Made by a program: the position numbers and the translations under genes. Of a DNA stretch of 38,436 nucleotides, positions 27,804 through 35,388 are shown piece by piece. The notes under the pieces are model-generated. The model ran no database searches. It had not been told where the DNA came from and saw only the letters and a program-made list of their open reading frames with translations. Origin of the DNA: Mycobacterium attenuatum (GTDB lineage: Bacteria > Actinomycetota > Actinomycetes > Mycobacteriales > Mycobacteriaceae); contig NZ_UPHT01000066.1 in assembly GCF_900566085.1 (NCBI RefSeq), positions 1 to 38,436 on the forward strand. Direction: 5' to 3'. Each line of letters starts with the position of its first letter. Position 1 is the first letter of the stretch.

Positions 27804-30047
27804 TTGGCTTACGCTGCGGCCGTGGCTCAAACAACCCCACCCCAGGACGGGCTAGCCGAGCACCGTGACACGCCACCTGTGCTCGCCGCCCACTCGCGCA
27901 ACGATAGCCGCCTGTGGCATTCATTGGCCGACCATCTGGCGGGAACCGGACGACGGGCTGGCGCATTCGGCAAGGCATTCGGCTCGGCTGACGCCTGCCA
28001 ATTGGTTGGGGAGCTGCACGATCTTGGCAAAGCTGATCCTGCGTGGCAGCGGTACCTTGCCGCGGCCGATGCCGGGAACAAACTGTCGACAGTCGATCAC
28101 AAGCACGCGGGCGCATTCCTCTGCACCGCTTGGGGACTAGGGACATTCGCGCCCGTCATCGTCGGTCATCACGGTGGGATACCGGACGCGACCGATGTGC
28201 GCTCGAGAATGGGTAATGAGCCGACTGCGGGCCAGCAAGCCGCGATCGACCACGTCGAGACGCTCGGCCTGGCACGTCCCGAGGTGCAGCCGCTGATTCC
28301 GCCGCAGTTTCGTCCCGGATCCCGCGCTGATGCGGGTGGCATGCGGCGGATGGAGTTCTGGCTTCGCATGGTGTTCTCTGCGCTGGTGGATGCCGACAGG
28401 CTCGACACCGAGGAGCACTTTCGCCGCGGCCGGCGGGAATTCCCACACCCACTCGGGCTCAGCGTTCTGGGCGATCGCTGCGAGGCCAGGCGCAAACTCA
28501 CCCTCGCGGAACGTCAACACGACCCGGTGACGCCGGCGCGAGCCGCAATGTTCGACGAGGTGATGTCGAAGGCTTCGACCTCACCGGGATGGTTCGAGCT
28601 CACAGCACCGACAGGTTCGGGCAAGACGATTGCAGCGCTGGTGTTCGCGCTGCGTCACGCGACCGTCAACGGACTTCGCCGTGTGGTGACCGCGGTTCCC
28701 TTCATTTCGGTGACCGAGCAGGTTGCAAACGTCTACCGCACTCTGCTTGACGATGGGCCTGGTGCGCCCGTCGTACTTGAACATCATTCCGGAGTGTTCG
28801 CACGGGGTGAGGCGCAAACCGGCGCCGGCCTCTGGTCTCGACTGGCGGCTGAGAATTGGGACGCAACCGTCATCGTGACGACGACAGTCCAGTTGTTGGA
28901 GTCGCTATTCGGCAATAATCCCAGTCGGACTCGGAAGCTGCATCGCCTGGCGCGATCCGTCATCGTCTTGGACGAGGTGCAGTCGTTGCCGTGGCGATTG
29001 CTTGACCCGACGCTGGATGTCCTCAGAGAACTCGTCAGGTTGTACGGATGCTCGGTTGTCCTCACAACGGCAACACAACCGCCGTTCCACAAGATTGGCA
29101 GTGTTGAGGGAGTCGAGCGCCGGGCCTTGCTCGACGTCGGAAATCGGAACAAAGTCTTCGACCGCACCGACGCGGACGTTGTCCCAGATCGGCTCTCATG
29201 GGACGACTTTGCGTCACGAGTTGCAACGGAGAGCGACGGACACCGCGGGCAATGTCTTGTCGTCCTTAACACCATCGCGGACGCCCGGGAGGTCTGCGGC
29301 CGCTTAGTTGGGCGGGCTGGGCTGGCGCACCTTTCGAGTCGGTTATGCCCGAAACATCGGGTCGATGTGCTCGACGCGGTCCTGGTGCGACTTCGAGAGA
29401 GTAGGCCGTGCACGTTGGTGTCGACGCAGGTTGTCGAAGCAGGCATCGACGTCGACTTCCCGGTTGCCATCCGGGCGTACGGGCCGCTGCCTGCCATTGT
29501 GCAGGTTGCAGGTCGAGTTAATCGGCATGGGCTTGCGGACCGGGGGCAGCTGGTTCTCATCGATCCGGTCGACGGCAATGTTCCGCCTGACGAATACAGG
29601 ATCGGCACGCAAATCACCCGCGACCTTCTGCGTTCGGGGGCCGACCCATTCGCGCCCGAGACGCTGGAAACGTACTACGACCGGCTGATTCACGCCACGC
29701 GTGACAAGCTGGACAAACTGGAAATTCAACGCGAGCGCGAGTCGCTGAATTTTACGAAGGTAGCCGAGAGCTACCGCGTGATCGCCGACGAAACTACCTC
29801 TGTGCTCGTACCGTATGGAGATTTCGACCCGACGGCGATCATGATACCGGACGATCCAGCATCGCGGCGCCATTTTCTGAGGCAGCACCAGCCGTTCACA
29901 GTATCGCTTCGCGACCGAGAGTTGAACCGTTGCAAAGAAACCGGGCTCGTGGAAGAACGCGAAGCTGGCGTGATGGTCTGGCATGGCCCGTATGACAGTG
30001 TCTTCGGGCTTTCGGTCGATAAGGAAATGGAGGCTTTGATCTGGTGA
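27804..30047 (+). CDS. cas3: CRISPR-associated Cas3, HD nuclease-helicase (type I-C)
   Basis: Cas3 is recruited by Cascade and degrades target DNA. The 747 residues carry an N-terminal HD nuclease domain: H30 in LAAHSRND, the H72-D73 pair in GELHDLGK, HKHAGAFLC and the double histidine of IVGHHGG. The superfamily 2 helicase follows, with Walker A K274 in APTGSGKT, motif II D390-E391 in VLDEVQSLPW, motif III TTATQPP and motif VI VAGRVNRHG. All are intact, so an active enzyme is expected. The frame starts at TTG 27804; GTG 27822 is an equal candidate and neither has a good ribosome binding site. The stop overlaps the cas5c GTG. Confidence 0.92.
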   Translation: MAYAAAVAQTTPPQDGLAEHRDTPPVLAAHSRNDSRLWHSLADHLAGTGRRAGAFGKAFGSADACQLVGELHDLGKADPAWQRYLAAADAGNKLSTVDHKHAGAFLCTAWGLGTFAPVIVGHHGGIPDATDVRSRMGNEPTAGQQAAIDHVETLGLARPEVQPLIPPQFRPGSRADAGGMRRMEFWLRMVFSALVDADRLDTEEHFRRGRREFPHPLGLSVLGDRCEARRKLTLAERQHDPVTPARAAMFDEVMSKASTSPGWFELTAPTGSGKTIAALVFALRHATVNGLRRVVTAVPFISVTEQVANVYRTLLDDGPGAPVVLEHHSGVFARGEAQTGAGLWSRLAAENWDATVIVTTTVQLLESLFGNNPSRTRKLHRLARSVIVLDEVQSLPWRLLDPTLDVLRELVRLYGCSVVLTTATQPPFHKIGSVEGVERRALLDVGNRNKVFDRTDADVVPDRLSWDDFASRVATESDGHRGQCLVVLNTIADAREVCGRLVGRAGLAHLSSRLCPKHRVDVLDAVLVRLRESRPCTLVSTQVVEAGIDVDFPVAIRAYGPLPAIVQVAGRVNRHGLADRGQLVLIDPVDGNVPPDEYRIGTQITRDLLRSGADPFAPETLETYYDRLIHATRDKLDKLEIQRERESLNFTKVAESYRVIADETTSVLVPYGDFDPTAIMIPDDPASRRHFLRQHQPFTVSLRDRELNRCKETGLVEEREAGVMVWHGPYDSVFGLSVDKEMEALIW

Positions 30048-30682
30048 ACCGTCATCCGTTTGAAGTCGCGGTACGTGTATGGGGTCCGTTTGCCTGCTTC
30101 ACGCGGCCCGAGTACGCAACGGAACGAGTGTCCTACCCGGTAATCACACCACCCGCTGCGGTAGGCGTACTCTCATCGATTTTCTGGAAGCCAGAGTTCG
30201 ACTGGATTGTCACCCGGATCTGGGTGCTCGCTGAGCCCAAATGGGTTTCGATGACCCGCAACGAGGTAAAGAAGCGCGCAAGCCGCGACGGCAGAATCGA
30301 TGTCCTGGAAGATCGGACGCAACGACACAATCTTTTCCTCAGGGATGTTGACTATGTCATCTTCGCGAGGCCGTCTCTTCGGAACCATACGTCAGACCCA
30401 GTTGCCAAGTACCGTGACCAGTTCCGTCGGCGGGTTGAGCGCGGCGCCTTCTTTTCGCCGCCATATCTTGGGTTACGTGAGTACGCTGCATCCTTCGCTC
30501 CTGTGGATCTAACTGTAACGCAGCCACTCCCCGGTCTGACGGTTCCAATCGGCCCAATGAGTCTCGACCTCGGCTATCACGGCGATGACGGAAGTCTAAC
30601 CAAGCCAGAGTTCTTCAATGCGACCGTTACCAATGGTGTTCTTGACGATATTCCCGTTCCAGTACGGCTGAAGGATCGATGA
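30044..30682 (+). CDS. cas5c: Cas5c (Cas5d), crRNA-processing Cascade subunit, type I-C
   Basis: In type I-C, Cas5c replaces Cas6: it cleaves the pre-crRNA in the repeat and then caps the 5' handle in Cascade. The 212-residue protein has the RAMP-type N-terminal strand VAVRVWGPFACFTRPE, RVSYPVITPPAAVGVLSSIFWKP and the C-terminal family block RRRVERGAFFSPPYLGLREY. Compared with the Bacillus halodurans enzyme as I recall it, the catalytic Tyr46 position is F47 here, and the Lys116-His117 pair is K122-Y123. Only the lysine of that triad is kept. H115, seven residues earlier, could substitute. The GTG start overlaps the cas3 stop; cas8c overlaps its end. Confidence 0.9.
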   Translation: MNRHPFEVAVRVWGPFACFTRPEYATERVSYPVITPPAAVGVLSSIFWKPEFDWIVTRIWVLAEPKWVSMTRNEVKKRASRDGRIDVLEDRTQRHNLFLRDVDYVIFARPSLRNHTSDPVAKYRDQFRRRVERGAFFSPPYLGLREYAASFAPVDLTVTQPLPGLTVPIGPMSLDLGYHGDDGSLTKPEFFNATVTNGVLDDIPVPVRLKDR

Positions 30683-32427
30683 TGCTGCTGCAAAGCCTTG
30701 ATGACCTTTACGGTCGGCTCGTTGCGGAGGATCGATTGCCTCCAATCGGGTATCAGCGCAAGCGAGTTCGCTTCATCGTGGATCTCGACATCGCGGGGCG
30801 GTGCTTGGGGATCACCGATACCGCACCGGATGAAACGGTGCGAGTTGTTCCAGAACTGGGTCGAACAAGTGGCATCCGCGCATTGTTGGCTTGCGACAAT
30901 GGCCAGTACGTCCTTGGCCTGCCGAAGAACAACAGCGAGAGGGCAAGGAGCAACGCGCAGAAGGCTCGTGTCGCGTTCATCGATCGGCTAGATGAAGCGG
31001 CGAAAGCGCTAGGAACGCAAGACAGCGCAGTGGCATCCGTCCTCGATGTGATTGCTCTTTTTGCCTCTGACCGCGACCGCGCGATTGGTGAGTTTCGCAG
31101 TCGGGGGATCACATTCGATGCCGATTCCAAGGGCGACATCAAGGAGGCGAGCGCCCTGATCAGCTTCAGAGTCAACGGCGTTGATCCGAACGAGTTGGTC
31201 ACTGTCCGTGATTGGTGGGCGGAAATCACGAGCGGGGACCTCAGCGGCGGCGCCCAGGGCGTCTGCCAGGTCTCGAACACCTACTCAGCGTTGGCGAGGA
31301 AAACACCGGACGTCTTCGTAAAGCGTGGAACGGCGCAAAAGTTGATTTCAGCAAACTTTCGTTCCGCGTTGCGCTACAACGCGGAGCAATCCAGCGGCTC
31401 GCAGATCTCCGTGCCCGTGGCGATCCGCAGTCACCAGGCACTCAATTGGCTGTTGGCCGATGACCATCACCACAGGCGAATTGGCGAGTTGACATTCGTG
31501 TGGTGGCTGGCCGCGGACGTGGCATTCGATCCGTTCAATATCATCGCCGGACCGCATGAAGACGATGTCGCGGCGCTGCTCGCCAGACCGTGGACTGGCC
31601 GGCCTGGGCTCTCGCCGTCGGATAGTTTCCGTCTACTTGGCCTGTCGTTGACCGAGGGCCGTGTTGTTGTCCGCTTTGACCATGTCAGCACGCTCGCCGA
31701 GATCGAGAGACGCACACAACGCTGGCTTGACCTCACCGCCCGACCAGGACGAGACGGCAAGACATGGTGGCCCTCGATCTGGCATCTTGCCGAGGCTGCT
31801 GTTCCGCCCGGCGAAGGTAATGCGCGGAAGGCGCGCAAGGACCGGATCATCGAAGCACTCGCCCGCGCAGCGGTGGCCGGGACGCCGCTGCCACGTTCAG
31901 TGTTGGCGGCGCTAGTTGACCGCTGCCGGGTTGTCCCAACCCCGCGCAGCGGCAACAAGATCGACTGGACAGCAGTCGGTGCGCGCCTGGCATGTCTCAA
32001 CCTCTACACGAACCTAAAGGAGGACCGAATGGATGAACGCCGCTCAGTTGGCGACCTTTGCGGACGGATGCTTGCGCAACTGGAAGCCGCACAGTATCGA
32101 GCGCTCGGCGACACAAACCGCACCATCGTTGACCGCTACTACACCGGCGCCTCGACCATGCCTAGCAAGGTGTTCCCTGGTCTATTCCGCACGGCCAATG
32201 CTCATCTCGCGAAGGCCGCTCGATCGCCAGGGGGAAAGGGAGCCCAGATTGCAATTTCTCGGCGCCTGGGCGAGCTATGCCGGCTGATGATCGATGCCGG
32301 CGGATTCCCATCCACGCTCGGCCTGGAACAGCAGGCCGATTTCGCGCTCGGCTATTGGGATGAACGACAAGCGCGGTTCCATGGAGCACAAACAAAACCC
32401 GATGAAACAAACGCAGAGGAGGAGTGA
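30679..32427 (+). CDS. cas8c: Cas8c (Csd1), large Cascade subunit, type I-C
   Basis: Cas8c recognises the PAM and starts R-loop formation in type I-C Cascade. In many I-C systems an internal start also yields the small subunit Cas11c from its 3' end. The 582-residue product opens MMLLQSLDDLYGRLVAEDRLPPIGYQ, typical of Csd1, and later has GDKRCQVSN-like and FRSALRYNAEQSS blocks, then MRxxLxLNRxxPxxxGRLFAxLE-like text (CGRMLAQLEAAQYRA). ATG 30679 overlaps the cas5c stop and follows AAGGAT. In the last third, ATG 32029 (MDERRSVGDLCGRM) follows AAAGGAGG and is a good internal start for a Cas11c-like protein of about 132 residues. Confidence 0.9.
   Translation: MMLLQSLDDLYGRLVAEDRLPPIGYQRKRVRFIVDLDIAGRCLGITDTAPDETVRVVPELGRTSGIRALLACDNGQYVLGLPKNNSERARSNAQKARVAFIDRLDEAAKALGTQDSAVASVLDVIALFASDRDRAIGEFRSRGITFDADSKGDIKEASALISFRVNGVDPNELVTVRDWWAEITSGDLSGGAQGVCQVSNTYSALARKTPDVFVKRGTAQKLISANFRSALRYNAEQSSGSQISVPVAIRSHQALNWLLADDHHHRRIGELTFVWWLAADVAFDPFNIIAGPHEDDVAALLARPWTGRPGLSPSDSFRLLGLSLTEGRVVVRFDHVSTLAEIERRTQRWLDLTARPGRDGKTWWPSIWHLAEAAVPPGEGNARKARKDRIIEALARAAVAGTPLPRSVLAALVDRCRVVPTPRSGNKIDWTAVGARLACLNLYTNLKEDRMDERRSVGDLCGRMLAQLEAAQYRALGDTNRTIVDRYYTGASTMPSKVFPGLFRTANAHLAKAARSPGGKGAQIAISRRLGELCRLMIDAGGFPSTLGLEQQADFALGYWDERQARFHGAQTKPDETNAEEE
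32029..32427 (+). CDS. candidate internal Cas11c small subunit within cas8c
   Basis: Inside cas8c the in-frame ATG at 32029 is preceded by AAAGGAGG (about 6 bases upstream), one of the best ribosome binding sites in the locus. It would produce a helical C-terminal fragment beginning MDERRSVGDLCGRMLAQLE, of about 132 residues. Internal translation of cas8c to give Cas11c is established for type I-C systems studied elsewhere. Here it is inferred from the start context only. Confidence 0.6.
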   Translation: MDERRSVGDLCGRMLAQLEAAQYRALGDTNRTIVDRYYTGASTMPSKVFPGLFRTANAHLAKAARSPGGKGAQIAISRRLGELCRLMIDAGGFPSTLGLEQQADFALGYWDERQARFHGAQTKPDETNAEEE

Positions 32428-32428
32428 G

Positions 32429-33334
32429 ATGACGAAACCAGCGTATCTCGATGTCGGGAGGCGTCACGACTTCCTGATGTTGTTCGATGTCACGGGGGGG
32501 AACCCAAATGGTGATCCGGACAATGGAAATGCCCCGCGCAGCGATCCACTGACCGGTCATGCGTGGGTGACCGACGTGGCGCTCAAGCGCAAGGTCCGCG
32601 CTTTTGTCGAGGATGCACTCGCTGGACGTGAAGGGTTCGACATCTATGTCGGCGAGGGAGTTGCGTTGAACGAACGACACCGAGTCGCGTCGGTAGCCCT
32701 TGACATGAAGCCGAACAAGAAGCGTCCCGCAGCCGAACAGCAAAAGGCGGGTGCAGAAGTTGCTAGACGCTACTACGATGTTCGAGCCTTCGGTGCTGTG
32801 ATGTCGACCGGTGATAATCCGGCAGGCCAACTTCGCGGGCCCATCCAGATCGCGTGTCCAATTGTTAGTGTCGAGCCCGTACAGCCATCGGAGTTGACGA
32901 TTACACGTGTTGCTGTTACGAGTGAGTTAGAACTCCAAAAGCTCGCGGAGGGTGAAGGCCGGGGCAAGGACCGTGAGATGGGCTCGAAACACACTGTGCC
33001 ATATGCGCTATTCCGTGCCCAGGGGTTCTTCGTTCCGTCACTGGCGGAGAAGACCGGGTTCGATGACGATGACCTCGCAGTGTTCTGGGATGCGCTGCAG
33101 CGCATGTGGTCACTCGATCGGTCGTCGTCGCGAGGTATGACGGGATGCCGGGGAATCCACATCTTCAGCCATGAAGACCGCTACGGGCGATGCCATCCCG
33201 ACCGGCTGTTCGGTCGTATCTCAATCACACGCAAGGTGGAAGGCCCCGCACGAAAGTTCAGCGACTACAAAGTCGACGTCGACGTGGAGGGGCTCGATTC
33301 ACTTGGCATCACCCACACACTGATCGGTGATTGA
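32429..33334 (+). CDS. cas7c: Cas7c (Csd2), Cascade backbone subunit, type I-C
   Basis: Cas7c polymerises along the crRNA spacer to form the Cascade backbone. I start it at ATG 32429 (MTKPAYLDVGRRHDF), with AGGAGG at 32417-32422, 6 bases upstream, giving 301 residues. Family marks are FDVTGGNPNGDPDNGNAPR near 20-38, LKRKVRAFVEDAL, YYDVRAFGAVMSTG and GPIQI, and the late AFFRAQGFFVP-like ALFRAQGFFVPSLAEKTG block. The cas8c stop is 1 base before the ATG. The strong ribosome binding site fits the need for many copies per complex. It ends inside the cas4 start. Confidence 0.93.
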   Translation: MTKPAYLDVGRRHDFLMLFDVTGGNPNGDPDNGNAPRSDPLTGHAWVTDVALKRKVRAFVEDALAGREGFDIYVGEGVALNERHRVASVALDMKPNKKRPAAEQQKAGAEVARRYYDVRAFGAVMSTGDNPAGQLRGPIQIACPIVSVEPVQPSELTITRVAVTSELELQKLAEGEGRGKDREMGSKHTVPYALFRAQGFFVPSLAEKTGFDDDDLAVFWDALQRMWSLDRSSSRGMTGCRGIHIFSHEDRYGRCHPDRLFGRISITRKVEGPARKFSDYKVDVDVEGLDSLGITHTLIGD

Positions 33335-33941
33335 CGACGACTGGGTGCTGCTATCTGAAATCGAGCATTGGGTCTACTGTCCGCGTCAGTGGGCCATCAT
33401 CCATCACGAGCAGCACTTCACCGACAACGATGACACGACCCGTGGCCATCTTGAGCATCAACGTGTCGATACCGTCGGCCATGAGAGCCGCCACGGCGTG
33501 CAGTTTTACTGGGCCGTGGCGGTTGCGTCTGAAGTTCACCGTTTGCGTGGCCGCTGTGACCGCATCGCAGTGGAGGGCAAGCGAGCTATCCCGATCGAGC
33601 ACAAGTCGGGAAGGCGGTCACATCACGCGGCGGCGATACAGCTTGTGGGACAGGCGATCTGCTTGGAGGAGATGCTCGGGATACCAATAATGTATGGACG
33701 GATCTACCTGGCCGCGACCAACACATTTTGCGATGTCGATACCTCCAGTGAGGAGCTGAGAACCGCCGTGCACCATGCGGCAGCGGAGATCCGCGACGCA
33801 CGTTTCGAACAGAAGTGGCTTCCCCGACCGGCGAATGATGCTCGCTGCCCGGCATGTTCGCTGAACGCGTGGTGCATGCCTCGGTTGGTTGGCGATTCGC
33901 ACCGTCAGCGTGGCCTTCACGGAGCGACCTGGTGGCCCTGA
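33327..33941 (+). CDS. cas4: Cas4, RecB-like nuclease for spacer acquisition
   Basis: Cas4 trims prespacers and checks the PAM during adaptation with Cas1-Cas2. The 204-residue protein has C18 in VYCPRQW and the C-terminal trio C174, C177, C183 (CPACSLNAWC), together the four ligands of the iron-sulfur cluster. RecB-family nuclease residues are H51/H55-type upstream histidines, D78 in GRCDRIAVEG and E91-K93 in PIEHKSG. The GTG at 33327 overlaps the end of cas7c by 8 bases. The 3' end overlaps cas1 by 10 bases. All key residues are present. Confidence 0.92.
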   Translation: MIDDDWVLLSEIEHWVYCPRQWAIIHHEQHFTDNDDTTRGHLEHQRVDTVGHESRHGVQFYWAVAVASEVHRLRGRCDRIAVEGKRAIPIEHKSGRRSHHAAAIQLVGQAICLEEMLGIPIMYGRIYLAATNTFCDVDTSSEELRTAVHHAAAEIRDARFEQKWLPRPANDARCPACSLNAWCMPRLVGDSHRQRGLHGATWWP

Positions 33942-34966
33942 TCGCCGACAAGCGCCGCAGTCTCTACCTCACCACAGTGGGGACGTTTGTCGCGCTCGAC
34001 CACGATTCGTTCGAGGTACGTCGGCCCGACCAGCCGACGGTGCGGGCGCCAGTGCGCAGCATCGAGTCAATTGTCTGCTTCGGTAATATCACGTTGTCTA
34101 CAGCGGTGATGGCCAGGTGTGCTGAAGACGGAATAGACGTTTCGTGGTTGACGAGCGGTGGTCGATTTCGGTTCGGATTACGTGTGCCCACTCATGGAAA
34201 TGTCCTACTGCGGATGGAGCAGTGGCGTGCCGCAGTAGATACCGACCGATGCGTCGACATCGCGCGGGCCATCGTTGCGGCTAAACTGCTCAACACCCGT
34301 GTTGTGTTGCTTGACGCGGCGAAGGACAGGTCATCGCATAGCAAGGCGCTTCGTGAGGCTGGCGATGAACTCGCTGTATTTGCCGAAAGAGCAAGATTTG
34401 CAGGCGATCTCGATTCACTTCGAGGTATTGAGGGCATCGGAGCTAAACGATACTTCGCGGAATGGTCCGCTCTCCTTTCGCCCGAAGAATTCGAATTCGC
34501 GGGTAGAGTACGGCATCCGCCATTGGACCCGGTCAACGCGCTCTTGTCCTTTGGTTATGCATTGCTCCGGACACAATGTGTGGCCGCGGCTGAGCATGTA
34601 GGGCTCGACCCACAGGTTGGTTACCTTCACCCAGTCCGGCCCGGACGGCCATCGCTTGCGCTCGACCTGATGGAGGAACTGCGGGCACCGTTCGTTGATC
34701 GCTTGGTTCTGACCCTCATCAACCGCCGGCAGTTAAATAAGAAGTCGTTCAGCGTTGATCCCACTGGCGTATGGCGACTGAGCGACGACAGCCGCGCAAC
34801 GTTTCTTGCTGCGTTCGACTGTCACCTACGGACTGCAATTCCGCATCGCGTGGTCGACCAGGACATTGAACGGCGGAAAGTGCCCGGACTGCAGGCGCTA
34901 CTGCTTGCACGCCACCTTCGTGGCGATCTGACGCATTACTTCCCATATCGAACGACAGGGCGCTGA
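33932..34966 (+). CDS. cas1: Cas1 integrase, type I-C
   Basis: Cas1 with Cas2 inserts new spacers at the leader end. I choose GTG 33932 (VALIADKRRSLYLTT) because the frame upstream of it is only cas4 sequence. The result is 344 residues, the usual size of Cas1c. Catalytic residues are E167 (RGIEGIGAKRYF), H233 (VGYLHPVRPGRPSLALD) and the acidic D245/E248-E249 group in SLALDLMEELR. The last residues RHLRGDLTHYFPY are standard for the family. cas2 starts 1 base after the stop. Confidence 0.93.
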   Translation: MALIADKRRSLYLTTVGTFVALDHDSFEVRRPDQPTVRAPVRSIESIVCFGNITLSTAVMARCAEDGIDVSWLTSGGRFRFGLRVPTHGNVLLRMEQWRAAVDTDRCVDIARAIVAAKLLNTRVVLLDAAKDRSSHSKALREAGDELAVFAERARFAGDLDSLRGIEGIGAKRYFAEWSALLSPEEFEFAGRVRHPPLDPVNALLSFGYALLRTQCVAAAEHVGLDPQVGYLHPVRPGRPSLALDLMEELRAPFVDRLVLTLINRRQLNKKSFSVDPTGVWRLSDDSRATFLAAFDCHLRTAIPHRVVDQDIERRKVPGLQALLLARHLRGDLTHYFPYRTTGR

Positions 34967-34967
34967 G

Positions 34968-35258
34968 ATGGAAATATTGGTGGCCTACGACATCAGCACG
35001 ACGACACCTGAGGGGGAGAGGCGTCTTCGTGAAGTCGCGAAAGTCTGCGAGGGATACGGTCAGCGTGTCCAAAAGTCAGTGTTTGAATGCCAGCTCGAAA
35101 TGCGCGAAGTCCGTTTGCTAATGCATGACCTTGAGAAGGTGATCGACCTGAAGTCCGACCGGGTAGCCGTCTACCGACTGCGTGAGCCATACCGTCGGTA
35201 CGTGGTGACTCTTGGGCGTGGACCAGAGGTCGACTGGCGGCACCCAGTCATCTTGTGA
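34968..35258 (+). CDS. cas2: Cas2, adaptation complex dimer
   Basis: The 96-residue ferredoxin-fold protein forms the central dimer of the Cas1-Cas2 integration complex. It starts MEILVAYDIST with the conserved D8, and continues with GERRLREVAKVCEGYGQRVQKSVFEC and the basic R-rich segment YRLREPYRRYV. ATG 34968 is 1 base after the cas1 stop, so the two are coupled. The gene ends 130 bases before the first repeat, the usual I-C order in which adaptation genes abut the leader. Confidence 0.94.
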   Translation: MEILVAYDISTTTPEGERRLREVAKVCEGYGQRVQKSVFECQLEMREVRLLMHDLEKVIDLKSDRVAVYRLREPYRRYVVTLGRGPEVDWRHPVIL

Positions 35259-35388
35259 AGGGGCGGACCCGAGTTGGACATGCGACCCGTAGCACATCCG
35301 CCCGAGGATTTGGGCGCCCTGAGCGCAGAACGGTTCATTGATAAGTTGATGATTGTCGCGGTCGCCGAAAAATGGCTGGTCGCGAAGG
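35259..35388 (+). promoter_or_regulatory. CRISPR leader
   Basis: This 130-base stretch lies between cas2 and the first repeat. It is more AT-rich in its second half, notably around 35331-35356 (ATTGATAAGTTGATGATTG), where a promoter for the array is likely. Its assignment as leader rests on adjacency to cas2, perfect repeats next to it, and decayed repeats at the opposite end. No IHF-like site was identified, as expected for actinobacteria. Confidence 0.75.
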
